Shown: piece after piece, positions 33,772 to 41,036 of the stretch
Layout: every line of letters begins with the position of its first letter
Position numbering within the stretch: position 1 is the stretch's first letter
NCBI GenBank assembly: GCA_003140095.1
Contig: PLIU01000457.1
Coordinates: 12,891-57,665, forward strand
DNA: 44,775 bases
From: Verrucomicrobiales bacterium
GTDB lineage: Bacteria; Verrucomicrobiota; Verrucomicrobiia; Limisphaerales; Palsa-1400
Reading direction: 5' to 3'
Translations under genes and position numbers: made by a program
The notes under the pieces: model-generated
Database searches by the model: none
Told to the model about the DNA's origin: nothing
What the model saw: only the letters and a program-made list of their open reading frames with translations

Positions 33772-34707
33772 TTACAACCTCTGTTTCTCCAACACTCGGC
33801 ATTGCGCGCTACGGCTGCGCGGATTCTCCTTCAACTCGGCCGCGCCCGGCCGCAGGGCCTTGCGCCACACCCAGCGCAGCAGGGCCGGGCGCGGGCGCCG
33901 CAGCTCCGGCACGTCCACGGTCCCGGGCGATTCGTAATCCCGCGACAGCCGGCGGCCGAATTCCTTTACCACACGGTCCTCCACAGAGTGGAAAGAAATC
34001 ACGGCCAGCCTGCCGTCGGGTTTTAAGATCTTCACCGCCGCCTCCAATCCGCGTTGCAGAGAGCCAATTTCATCATTGACCGCTATCCGTAACGCCTGAA
34101 AAATCTTTGTGGCCGGATGCGTCTTTCGTCCCGCCCGCGGCGAAAGCTTCTCGATCAACGCCGCCAACTGCCGAGTGCGCTCAAGCGGGTGCTCCTGCCG
34201 CTCGCGCACGATTGCCCGCGCCATCCGCCGCGACTTCTCTTCGTTCCCATACCGCCAAAAAATCCCGGCCAATTCATCCGCGTCCGCTTCGTTGAGCAGT
34301 TTGGCGGCCGTCATTTCCTGGCGCTGGTCCAGGCGCATATCCAGCGGTCCATCCTCCTGGAAGCTGAACCCGCGCTCCGGCAGGTCGAGTTGCGGCGAAC
34401 TGACGCCCAAATCCAGCAGCAGTCCGTCACAACTTTCCGGTTCGAGCCAATCTGCCAATTGGGCGAAATTCCCCTGCCGAATCTCAAAGCGGCCCCTGAA
34501 CTCGGATAATCGGGCCGTGGCCGCTTCCACCGCCATGCCATCCCTGTCGCACCCCGCCAGCCGGCCCGTCGGCGCGCTCGCCCTCAACAGCGCCGCTGCG
34601 TGCCCACCGCCACCGACGGTTCCGTCGGCGATGAGACTTGTCCGGCTGGGGCGGAGGGCCTCCAGCACCTCCGCCACCATCACTGGTCTGTGAGAGAAGC
34701 CTGACAC
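33772..34707 (-). CDS. rsmH: 16S rRNA (cytosine(1402)-N(4))-methyltransferase
   Basis: SAM-dependent methyltransferase that modifies C1402 of 16S rRNA; formerly called mraW. The opening HRPVMVAEVLEALRP and SLIADGTVGGGGHAAALL (SAM-binding) are diagnostic, as are GLLLDLGVSSPQLDLPERGFSFQEDGPLDMRLD, TKIFQALRIAVNDEIGSLQRGLEAA and RLAVISFHSVEDRVVKEF. The 311-residue length is typical. The start codon is GTG, since no better ATG precedes the HRPVMV motif. The gene starts three bases after the stop of the unknown dcw protein. Confidence 0.96.
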   Translation of the reverse strand: MSGFSHRPVMVAEVLEALRPSRTSLIADGTVGGGGHAAALLRASAPTGRLAGCDRDGMAVEAATARLSEFRGRFEIRQGNFAQLADWLEPESCDGLLLDLGVSSPQLDLPERGFSFQEDGPLDMRLDQRQEMTAAKLLNEADADELAGIFWRYGNEEKSRRMARAIVRERQEHPLERTRQLAALIEKLSPRAGRKTHPATKIFQALRIAVNDEIGSLQRGLEAAVKILKPDGRLAVISFHSVEDRVVKEFGRRLSRDYESPGTVDVPELRRPRPALLRWVWRKALRPGAAELKENPRSRSAQCRVLEKQRL

Positions 34708-34710
34708 CTA

Positions 34711-35229
34711 TCATGGATTGGCCGTCAGTTTTTCGCGCTCAACTTCCTCACTCTGAGCCGGTTGCTTTGTGTTTTTCCCCGCTTTTTTGTCCATCATGAC
34801 CACCTCCAGGTCGTCTTCACTTAAATCGTTGCGTATCACCTTCACTTTATCCAAGGCCAACTCGGTTTGGACCGTGGGGCTTTGGAAGGGCGGCGCCTTG
34901 CGCCATGGAATCCACTGGCATGTCCAACCGGCCGGGATGACCGCCAGACGGCTCCACAATCCCGGTTTCGACGGCAGATCTTTTACCGGAGCCGGAGCCG
35001 CTAGCTTCGACGCCACAGTGACTGGGACGGGTATTTCCGGTTTGGGTTGAGGCCGCTCAGAAAAGGCCGATTGCTCGCTACGAGGCTCCGAGTGGGGCGT
35101 TGTGGGAAGCGGAAGCTTTGGTTTTGAAAACCTGGGCAATACGCTTTTTTCCAACAACTTGTAAGCGCCCGGGCGTTCTTTTAAGCCCCCAATGGTGCGA
35201 CCTTTCGTTAGTAAGCGGAAAGGGTTCAT
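34711..35229 (-). CDS. Unknown protein between mraZ and rsmH
   Basis: A 172-residue protein of unknown function inserted at a position where most bacteria have mraZ directly followed by rsmH. The start is ATG 35229, one base after the mraZ stop; the ORF track extends 30 residues into mraZ. The N-terminus MNPFRLLTKGRTIGGLKERPGAYKLLEKSVLPRF is basic. A Pro/Ser/Lys-rich middle (about 40-100) follows, then a Trp-rich region (WSRLAVIPAGWTCQWIPWRKAPPFQ) and an acidic-basic C-terminus (DLSEDDLEVVMMDKKAGKN). There is no signal peptide or clear membrane helix. Tight spacing on both sides implies cotranslation with division genes. I recall similar genes in related Verrucomicrobiota, which is unverified. 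Confidence 0.75.
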   Translation of the reverse strand: MNPFRLLTKGRTIGGLKERPGAYKLLEKSVLPRFSKPKLPLPTTPHSEPRSEQSAFSERPQPKPEIPVPVTVASKLAAPAPVKDLPSKPGLWSRLAVIPAGWTCQWIPWRKAPPFQSPTVQTELALDKVKVIRNDLSEDDLEVVMMDKKAGKNTKQPAQSEEVEREKLTANP

Positions 35230-35230
35230 G

Positions 35231-35686
35231 CTATTCTCCCAGCGCCTCCAAAGCTTCCTTCCAGGTGCTACTGTCCTGGGCCTGCACATCGGCGTATCTG
35301 GCCGGGCTCCAGATTTCAAAACGGTCCAAAAGCCCCACCAACACCACCTGGTTCGTTATATCCGCTTCCATCGCCATCTCCTCCGGTATGGTCAAGCGTC
35401 CCGCTGCATCCAATTTCATGCTGGTGGAAAAACTTCCAATCATGCGTTTCAAAGTGGGTTTTTGGGCAATATTTTGCACGGCATCAATTTCCGCCCGGAA
35501 TTTGGCCCAGGGCTCGGGAGGAAACACTCGCAAACAGGTGCCCGCCCGATGTTTGGGCCAAACCGTCAGCGTAAACTCGATGGGATCCTTGGGCCTCCAG
35601 CGATATGGCACAGGGAGCCTTCGCTTGATGTCCAGGCTGTGCCGGTACACCAAGGTGTAGGTCTCGCTGACGGATTCGTTCGGCAT
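35231..35686 (-). CDS. mraZ: Transcriptional regulator MraZ
   Basis: First gene of the dcw cluster; MraZ is an AbrB-like DNA-binding protein that controls its own operon in other bacteria. The second repeat is well conserved: SMKLDAAGRLTIPEEMAMEADITNQVVLVGLLDRFEIWSPARY. The first repeat (YRHSLDIKRRLPVPYRWRP, then FTLTVWPKHRAGTCLRVFPPEPW) is recognisable but more divergent. The 151-residue length is normal. Three TGGG-containing elements upstream (35727-35772) are candidate MraZ sites, consistent with autoregulation. The next gene begins one base after its stop. Confidence 0.93.
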   Translation of the reverse strand: MPNESVSETYTLVYRHSLDIKRRLPVPYRWRPKDPIEFTLTVWPKHRAGTCLRVFPPEPWAKFRAEIDAVQNIAQKPTLKRMIGSFSTSMKLDAAGRLTIPEEMAMEADITNQVVLVGLLDRFEIWSPARYADVQAQDSSTWKEALEALGE

Positions 35687-35726
35687 TTTCTGTTAAGTTG
35701 CGTCGGTTCACAATCTACAATATGCT

Positions 35727-35780
35727 CCCACTATTTACTAACACTATACACCTTTTCCCATATTTTCCCCCATATGTCAA
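35727..35780 (-). promoter_or_regulatory. Putative MraZ-box cluster and -35-like element upstream of mraZ
   Basis: On the minus strand the sequence has CATATGGGGG, ATATGGGAAA and ATAGTGGGAG, three A/T-rich elements ending in TGGG (TGGG at 35769-35772, 35757-35760 and 35727-35730). MraZ boxes in other bacteria are repeats of (G)TGGG-like units. A perfect TTGACA lies just upstream (35775-35780), but I find no good -10 at standard spacing. Spacings are 12 and 30 bases, not the 10-base period described for E. coli. Confidence 0.5.
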
Positions 35781-35788
35781 GCAAGAAG

Positions 35789-35809
35789 TTATTCACAATG
35801 TTATTCACA
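35789..35809 (+). promoter_or_regulatory. Two tandem DnaA boxes upstream of the dcw cluster
   Basis: TTATTCACA occurs twice (35789-35797 and 35801-35809) as direct repeats 12 bases apart. Both match the DnaA-box consensus TTATNCACA exactly. They lie about 10 bases upstream of the TTGACA element of the mraZ regulatory region. No further boxes are obvious nearby, so this looks like a regulatory site rather than a full origin. Confidence 0.5.
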
Positions 35810-36067
35810 CGGTCCGTTGCGCTATTTGATAGAGGGCAAAGGCTGGTTTAACCGATTAGAGAATTCGATTTTCCTTGGTCTTTGGCTCCCAAGCTTGACC
35901 GGCCCAATCCGCGCAAAAGCAATTCCGCTTGTTACAGCACTCTTTGCGTGGCCTTGTCCTATTTTCGCGTGGCGAGAGCTTCTTCCTGGCCATTCGGTTG
36001 TCTGCACGCGGCGCCGTTTGGTGAGTCTTGCGCGCATCATGCGAGTGGATGGCTGGCCTTTTCGTTT
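35810..36067. other. Intergenic remainder between mraZ control region and HIRAN gene
   Basis: The non-coding stretch between mraZ and the next gene totals about 380 bases. Its mraZ-proximal part holds the control sites listed above. I see nothing further in the remainder; the small ORFs of the track here have no recognisable features. Confidence 0.4.
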
Positions 36068-36862
36068 TTAAGGGTAAGGGTCCTCGTCGCTAACGGCTTC
36101 CTCACACATACCAGAAGCAAGTGCCGAAATGGGCCGAAACGCCTCATCGTCACACGGGCGAATACCTTCGGGCCAGCAAGCGTGCATCCGGCATAACAAA
36201 CGCTGTTGCAATGGCGCATCCTTATTGACGCGTGCAACAAAAACCTTGATGTAATCTAGACAACACTCTCTAAGAAGTTTCCAGACGTCGCGTGCGAGAT
36301 ACCTAGGAACATAGCCGATCATGAACCGGTCGCCTTTAGCCGTCCGGAGAGCCACCGCCTGAGGAACATTGGGATTGAAAACGTCAGGTAACAAATAAAG
36401 TTCTTCGCCACCCTGAAGTTGACTAATGCGCTCCAGCGCCGGAGCCGCCATCCAGCGTAGACCGTGGAGAAAAAATTTATTCACGTAACAATTGGAGCTA
36501 TCTTTTTCCGGACAAGGAAACATTTCAATGGAATCCGTCTGCCGCCGTCCTTCGGTCACGCCGAGAATGGAGAGTGGCTCCGGGGGTTCATTCGGATCAA
36601 AGCCTCCCCACTTCAGATAGGCTTCGTATTCAGGACCTGCTCTTGGAAAGGAGCCGATTAGCGAACATCGGGAAAAGCTCCCTTGACTCGTAAATCTCCG
36701 CCAGATTCTCCATCTCGGAAAAGGCTGAAAATCCGCCATCAACCTTGCTCCGTGCGTGTAAACAAACCGATAGACACCGCCTTCGTACTCCAAGCGGCCG
36801 ACAGGTTGCCACCCGCGTTCCGGCGTTCCAGAACGCCATGCGACTAGAAGTGCATTTGACAT
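36068..36862 (-). CDS. HIRAN/HipA-N-like protein with two compensating frameshifts
   Basis: The gene encodes a 264-residue protein. Its first half resembles HipA N-terminal-like sequences (LLVAWRSGTPERGWQPVGRLEYEGGVYRFVYTHGARLM ... PEYEAYLKWGG ... LSILGVTEGRRQTDSIEMFPCPE). Its second half resembles a HIRAN domain (HGLRWMAAPALERISQL, LLPDVFNPNVPQAVALRTAKGDRFMIGYVPRYLARDVW). Between them, 28 residues (36636-36719) read as nonsense in the main frame. The -1 frame there reads SEMENLAEIYESRELFPMFANRLLSKSR, which fits the family. One T appears lost at 36719-36722 and one T gained at 36635. No stop is created. Start is ATG 36862. Assembly error and true mutation are both possible. Confidence 0.7.
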   Translation of the reverse strand: MSNALLVAWRSGTPERGWQPVGRLEYEGGVYRFVYTHGARLMADFQPFPRWRIWRRFTSQGSFSRCSLIGSFPRAGPEYEAYLKWGGFDPNEPPEPLSILGVTEGRRQTDSIEMFPCPEKDSSNCYVNKFFLHGLRWMAAPALERISQLQGGEELYLLPDVFNPNVPQAVALRTAKGDRFMIGYVPRYLARDVWKLLRECCLDYIKVFVARVNKDAPLQQRLLCRMHACWPEGIRPCDDEAFRPISALASGMCEEAVSDEDPYP

Positions 36863-37181
36863 AACTACTGTTGACGCGCAACCTGGTGGTGTCGCCCTTG
36901 GCGTTGCCGCCATTGCCGTTGCAGGACCTTTCCTTTTTGTTTTTGGGCATGATCTTCGTGTCTTTATCGGAAACAACAGGGAGCATACAAGTGTAACCGG
37001 CAACAGCAAGGCAGATTGGACGGATTGCACCATAAAAGGTAGTTTGAAAACCACGATTGACCCTGGGTAAAAATGGGGGGCGAACTTTCGCGTGCCGTTG
37101 ATTTCCACGATTATCTTCGTCAGCCTCGCTTTTTTTTGGCAACGTAAACTCTTAACTTGAGTCGAAAATGTTATATGCTAC
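36863..37181. other. Divergent spacer between HIRAN gene and queA
   Basis: This stretch of 319 bases has no convincing gene. It carries a possible queA promoter at its right end (TTAACT at 37152, 16 bases, TATGCT at 37174), only two bases before the queA ATG, so the queA mRNA would be leaderless if this is real. No Shine-Dalgarno is visible for queA. The long ORFs listed here are frame extensions of the HIRAN gene. Confidence 0.35.
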
Positions 37182-38231
37182 ATGCGCGCGTCCGATTTTG
37201 ATTTCTCATTGCCGCCCGCATTGATCGCCCAAACGCCGCCGCCCCGGCGCGATCAATCGCGATTGCTGGTCCTGGACCGCGCCAATCAACAAATCACGCA
37301 TCGGCGTTTTCTAGACCTGCCGGAGTTTTTTTCCCCCGGCGATCTCCTCGTTCTGAACGATTCGCGGGTCATTCCGGCGCGGTTGCGGGGGCGCAATGCC
37401 CGGACCAACGGGCGTTTCGAGGTGCTGCTGCTGGAGGAAAACGCGCTCAATGACTGGTGGGCCATGATGCGCCCGGGCCAACGTGCCAGACCGGGCGCCT
37501 GCCTTCAAATTCTTGACAAGGACAGCAACCCGTCCGCCTTCACCGCCTCCGTGCGGGAGATCAACGCCGAGGGCCATCGCCGCCTGGAATTCTCCGGGCC
37601 GAAAAATATATGGACAGAATTGGACGCCTTGGGCGAGACACCCTTGCCGCCCTACATCGCACGTTCCTGCCAGCAACCTGCCGACCGGGAACGCTACCAG
37701 ACCGTCTATGCCCGCGTGGCCGGCTCGATCGCCGCGCCGACTGCCGGCCTGCACTTCACGCCTGAGTTGCTGGAGAAAATGCGCGCGCGCGGGACGCGCG
37801 TTTGCTTTGTCACTTTGCACGTCGGGCCGGGGACCTTCGCGCCGGTCAAAACGGAGCGCTTGGAAGACCACGTCATGCACCAGGAACGGTTCGTTCTCAG
37901 CGCCGAAACTGCGGACGCGATGCGGGAGGCAAAACAAGCGGGCCATCGCATCCTGGCTGCGGGCACGACCACCTTGCGGGTGCTGGAAAGCGCGACGCAA
38001 GCCGGCGCCGGCCGCACCCGCCTCTTCATCCATCCACCGCACGATTTCAAAACAGTCGATGCCCTGCTGACCAACTTCCACCTGCCCCGCTCGACCCTGC
38101 TGATGCTGGCGGCCGCCTTCGCCGCGCCAGGGGAAACGAGCGGGCGCGATTTGTTGCTGCGGGCCTACGAGGAAGCGGTGGCATTGCGTTACCGTTTTTT
38201 CAGCTACGGCGACGCGATGCTCCTGCTATGA
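37182..38231 (+). CDS. queA: S-adenosylmethionine:tRNA ribosyltransferase-isomerase
   Basis: Converts preQ1-tRNA to epoxyqueuosine-tRNA using the ribosyl group of SAM. MRASDFDFSLPPALIAQTPPPRRDQSRLLVLDR is the diagnostic N-terminus. DLLVLNDSRVIPARLRGR, TPLPPYIAR, ERYQTVYARVAGSIAAPTAGLHFTPELLEKM, VTLHVGPGTFAPVKTERLEDHVMHQERF and NFHLPRSTLLMLAAAFA are all present. The 349 residues are complete. The ATG is fixed by the motif and has no Shine-Dalgarno. The 3' end overlaps the convergent cobalamin adenosyltransferase gene by 28 bases. No tgt or queG is adjacent. Confidence 0.97.
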   Translation: MRASDFDFSLPPALIAQTPPPRRDQSRLLVLDRANQQITHRRFLDLPEFFSPGDLLVLNDSRVIPARLRGRNARTNGRFEVLLLEENALNDWWAMMRPGQRARPGACLQILDKDSNPSAFTASVREINAEGHRRLEFSGPKNIWTELDALGETPLPPYIARSCQQPADRERYQTVYARVAGSIAAPTAGLHFTPELLEKMRARGTRVCFVTLHVGPGTFAPVKTERLEDHVMHQERFVLSAETADAMREAKQAGHRILAAGTTTLRVLESATQAGAGRTRLFIHPPHDFKTVDALLTNFHLPRSTLLMLAAAFAAPGETSGRDLLLRAYEEAVALRYRFFSYGDAMLLL

Positions 38232-38764
38232 GGCGGGGCCGGTTGGCCCGCCTCCCGCGCCATCAGCCACATAGCATCGGACAAACGGTTTAAGTAAACA
38301 ATAATTTCTCCGTTTTGAAGCTGGCCGGCCTCCTGCAAGGCGCAGACACGGCGCTCGGCCCGGCGGCAGGTGGTGCGCGCGACGTCCAGCGTGGCGGCGG
38401 CCAGGTTGGCGCCGGGAGTGGCCCAGCCGTGGAAGGAAATATTCCGCGCTTCGATCTCGCGCACGATGACGTCCAGTTTGGCCGTCAGATCGCCCGTGAC
38501 CACGGCAAAGCCGTCCTTGGCGTAACGGGGCAAATCCTCCACTTGCGTGGCCAATTCGCCCATCAAAATAACCAGGTCCTTTTGTATTCCTTCCAAACGC
38601 GCGTTTTGAGCGGAATTGGACGCGGACGCGCGCGCAAGGCCCAGCGCTGCGTTCAGCTCATCCACGGCTCCGTAGGCCTCCACGCGCGGATGGCATTTGG
38701 AGACGCGGCGATTGTACATCAGGCCGGTGGAACCGCCGTCTCCGGTTTTTGTGGCAATGCTCAT
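38204..38764 (-). CDS. Cob(I)yrinic acid a,c-diamide adenosyltransferase (PduO type)
   Basis: Transfers the adenosyl group of ATP to reduced corrinoid, giving adenosylcobalamin. The N-terminal ATP-binding motif IATKTGDGGSTGLMYNRRVSK, then YGAVDELNAALGLA, and the C-terminal ARTTCRRAERRV and YLNRLSDAMWLMARE are typical of the PduO/MMAB-type adenosyltransferases. The 186-residue length is right. The gene stands alone, without a cobalamin biosynthesis cluster. Corrinoid use fits with the B12-dependent radical SAM protein HpnJ elsewhere in the window, although HpnJ-type enzymes may not need the adenosyl form. Confidence 0.93.
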   Translation of the reverse strand: MSIATKTGDGGSTGLMYNRRVSKCHPRVEAYGAVDELNAALGLARASASNSAQNARLEGIQKDLVILMGELATQVEDLPRYAKDGFAVVTGDLTAKLDVIVREIEARNISFHGWATPGANLAAATLDVARTTCRRAERRVCALQEAGQLQNGEIIVYLNRLSDAMWLMAREAGQPAPPHSRSIASP

Positions 38765-38769
38765 GCTGG

Positions 38770-38797
38770 TTGACTTCGCAAAAAAGTTTCGTATTGT
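38770..38797 (+). promoter_or_regulatory. Putative promoter of the LapA-like gene
   Basis: TTGACT (5/6) followed after 16 bases by TATTGT (4/6), 14 bases before the ATG at 38812. The spacer to the divergent adenosyltransferase gene is only 47 bases, so control signals must be compact. Confidence 0.5.
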
Positions 38798-38811
38798 CGC
38801 CCGAACGTGTT

Positions 38812-39063
38812 ATGAATTTCAAACTGATTTTTAAGGCCCTGTTGATCATCGCCGTTCTGGCGTTGCTGGTCATCATGGGGATGCATAATCGCCAAAGTGT
38901 CACACTCTCGATGCCCAATGTTTTGCCGCGCGATCAGTCGCTGCCCGCGGCGATGATGTACTTCGCATTCTTCGGAGTCGGTTTTCTGGTCGGCGCCGTG
39001 GTGATGTCCGGTGGCGCAAAGAAAAGTGGCGGCTCGGGCAAATCGAACAAAGTGCAGACCTGA
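38812..39063 (+). CDS. LapA-like (DUF1049) small membrane protein
   Basis: An 83-residue protein with two membrane helices: FKLIFKALLIIAVLALLVIMGMHNRQSVTLSM, and MYFAFFGVGFLVGAVVMSG after a short loop. This pattern (helix, NxxxVxLSx strand, helix with GxxxG) matches the lipopolysaccharide assembly protein A-like domain family. The C-terminal tail is Ser/Gly/Lys-rich. The start is ATG 38812; the 21 upstream residues in the track overlap the promoter. Function in this organism is unknown; in E. coli LapA-related proteins influence LPS assembly. Confidence 0.75.
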   Translation: MNFKLIFKALLIIAVLALLVIMGMHNRQSVTLSMPNVLPRDQSLPAAMMYFAFFGVGFLVGAVVMSGGAKKSGGSGKSNKVQT

Positions 39064-39075
39064 GTGCGGCTCCGT

Positions 39076-40095
39076 TTACGGCGGGGCAACCGCCTCTTTA
39101 TAGGCGACGATGCCATCGACGATTGCGTGCGCCATGCGTTTGCGAAAGGCGGGATCGTAAATGGTCTTCGCCTCCGCCGGATTGCTCAGGAAACCGCCCT
39201 CGATCAGGATCGCCGGCATGCGCGCCAGGCGCAATACCTCGAAGCGCGATCGTTTGAGGCCGAGGTCCTCCAAAGGCAGGCTGTGGGCGATGCTCTTGAG
39301 CACGTGGTAAGCCAGCAGAACATTGCGATTGTCCTGCGCGTTGCCGGTTTCAGCCGGATGGATTGCTTTTCCTCCGCCCGCGTCACTGGAATTTACGCCA
39401 GGTGGCGCAACGCAAAAGACTTCCACCCCATGCACGCTGGGATCCGCCGCGTTGTAATGCAGGCTGACAAACACGTCCGCGCCGCGGCGCGCGGCCAGTT
39501 GCGGACGCTCGGACAATTCCACCGCTCCCTCATTGGTCCGCGTCATCACCACTTGAAATCCATGTTCCAGCAGCAGGCCCGCCGTTTCCCGGGCCAGCAG
39601 GAGCGTGTATTTTTTTTCGTAATTACGCCCCTGGGCTTCACCCGTGTCCACGCCGCCATGGCCAGGGTCCAGGCAAACCGTTTGCACCCGCGCTTGGGAC
39701 TTGTGGGGCGAAATCACCGGCTCGATCGTCGAGCCTACATCCGTCAGCGAAATCCACGGCACGCCGCTGCGATTGATGACCGGCAAGCAGAGCCAGACGG
39801 ACACCCCGGAGATTTCGGCCCGCCGGGAATCGACGGAAAAATTGAGCCGGGCGGAAGGACCGGACACATCGATCTCGCGGTCCTTTTTGTTCCATTTCAT
39901 GGCGCAGCCGGCCGACTCTGCCCATTCGGCCAGGCGGACGTAGTCACTGCCGGAGACTGTCATCCGTTCCAGGTTGCGCAACGCCGCCGGCGCGGGAGCT
40001 GTCAACAAAACCATGGCAAAAAAAGCGGCGGCCGTCCTCATGTTGCCGCGCAGTAAGCACAGCCGAAGAACCAAATTCAAGAACGAAACGGCCAT
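39076..40095 (-). CDS. N-acetylmuramoyl-L-alanine amidase (Amidase_3)
   Basis: Exported zinc amidase that cleaves the lactyl-L-Ala bond of peptidoglycan, probably in daughter-cell separation or wall turnover. The catalytic domain (about residues 120-340) shows VCLDPGHGGVDTG (Zn His), NEGAVELSERPQLAARRGADVFVSLHYNAAD (second Zn His) and ILIEGGFLSNPAEAKTI (catalytic Glu). An N-terminal ~90-residue domain (YVRLAEWAESAGCAMKWNKKDREIDVSG) resembles a copper-amine-oxidase-like or AMIN-type region. The signal sequence MRTAAAFFAMVLLTAPAPA begins at an internal ATG (40041). I give 40095, 13 bases after the ispE stop, but 40041 is equally credible. It is the last gene of the ispE group. Confidence 0.9.
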   Translation of the reverse strand: MAVSFLNLVLRLCLLRGNMRTAAAFFAMVLLTAPAPAALRNLERMTVSGSDYVRLAEWAESAGCAMKWNKKDREIDVSGPSARLNFSVDSRRAEISGVSVWLCLPVINRSGVPWISLTDVGSTIEPVISPHKSQARVQTVCLDPGHGGVDTGEAQGRNYEKKYTLLLARETAGLLLEHGFQVVMTRTNEGAVELSERPQLAARRGADVFVSLHYNAADPSVHGVEVFCVAPPGVNSSDAGGGKAIHPAETGNAQDNRNVLLAYHVLKSIAHSLPLEDLGLKRSRFEVLRLARMPAILIEGGFLSNPAEAKTIYDPAFRKRMAHAIVDGIVAYKEAVAPP

Positions 40096-40108
40096 GCCGC
40101 GCGCCGGG

Positions 40109-40990
40109 TCACGCGCCGGGGGCGGGGACAACCGCGGCCCAGAAGCCGGTGCCGAATTTCACTTTGAATTTTTCCAGCATGGTCTCCGCCGCCTCGCGCG
40201 CCGGCGCCAGGGCGAATGTGGCCGAACCGCTGCCGGACATGAGGGTGGCTGAGGCGCCGTTGTCGCGGAAGAATTCCTGGAACAATTCCAGCAACGGATA
40301 CTTGCGCAGGGCGGGGGCTTCCAGCGCATTGAAGAACTCCGGCGCCGCCGCTTTCAGGCTGGTTTGCAGGAGCGCGATGAGCCGTTGGGCGCGTCCTGGC
40401 GTCCCGTGAACGGCCGCGGGAAAGTTGGCCAATTGTTGATAGGCCCAAGGGGTGGAAATTCCAAAGCCGGGATGAACCAGCACAAAAAAAAACCCGCGCA
40501 GCGCAGGGAAGGCATCCAGGGGCTGAATGATTTCGCCGCGACCCGTAGCCAACGCGGGACTGGTTTGCAAAAAGAAGGGAATGTCCGATCCCAAGGCCGC
40601 CGCCAATTCCTCCAGTTTCGCCGCCGGCAAGGGATGGCCGAAAAGTTCGTTCAGGGCCAGCAACGTGACGGCCGCGTTGCCGCTGCCGCCGCCCAGGCCG
40701 GCAGCCACGGGGATATTCTTTTGCAGATGGATGCGAACCCCTTCGCCGGGATCGAGGCCGGCGGCCTTGGCAAACAAGCCGGCGGCTTGCATGATGAGAT
40801 TTTTAGAGTTGACTGGAAGGCGGGGGTCGCTGCAAGTGAGTTGAATACCGGCCCCCGCGCGATCAAAGGCCAGCCGGTCATACAACGCCACCGGGTGCAT
40901 AACCGTTTCCACTTCGTGGTAGCCATCTGCCCGCTTTCCCAGGATGTTGAGCAGTAGGTTGACCTTGCAGCCTGACGCTTTCTCCAGCAT
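40109..40990 (-). CDS. ispE: 4-diphosphocytidyl-2-C-methyl-D-erythritol kinase
   Basis: GHMP kinase of the MEP isoprenoid pathway, which would supply precursors for the hopanoids and for undecaprenyl phosphate. KVNLLLNILGKRADGYHEVETVMHPVAL is diagnostic, and the glycine-rich ATP motif is PVAAGLGGGSGNAAVTLLALNELFG. ALGSDIPFFLQTSPALATGRGEII and, at the C-terminus, ATLMSGSGSATFAL are also characteristic. The 293-residue length is typical. It follows the TIGR04073 lipoprotein gene by 46 bases and slightly precedes the amidase gene. Confidence 0.95.
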   Translation of the reverse strand: MLEKASGCKVNLLLNILGKRADGYHEVETVMHPVALYDRLAFDRAGAGIQLTCSDPRLPVNSKNLIMQAAGLFAKAAGLDPGEGVRIHLQKNIPVAAGLGGGSGNAAVTLLALNELFGHPLPAAKLEELAAALGSDIPFFLQTSPALATGRGEIIQPLDAFPALRGFFFVLVHPGFGISTPWAYQQLANFPAAVHGTPGRAQRLIALLQTSLKAAAPEFFNALEAPALRKYPLLELFQEFFRDNGASATLMSGSGSATFALAPAREAAETMLEKFKVKFGTGFWAAVVPAPGA

Positions 40991-41036
40991 GGAATAAAGT
41001 GCCCGCTACACCCGGCGGAAGCCGCCATGGCCCGGC

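Noticed and set aside
35687-35850. Chromosomal replication origin
   Set aside because: Only two DnaA boxes were found, with no dnaA, dnaN or other origin-associated genes nearby; a regulatory role is more economical.
36630-37142. 170-aa minus-strand ORF as an independent gene
   Set aside because: Only its last ~28 residues look like protein, and these are the frame-shifted piece of the HIRAN/HipA-N-like gene; the rest is intergenic read-through.
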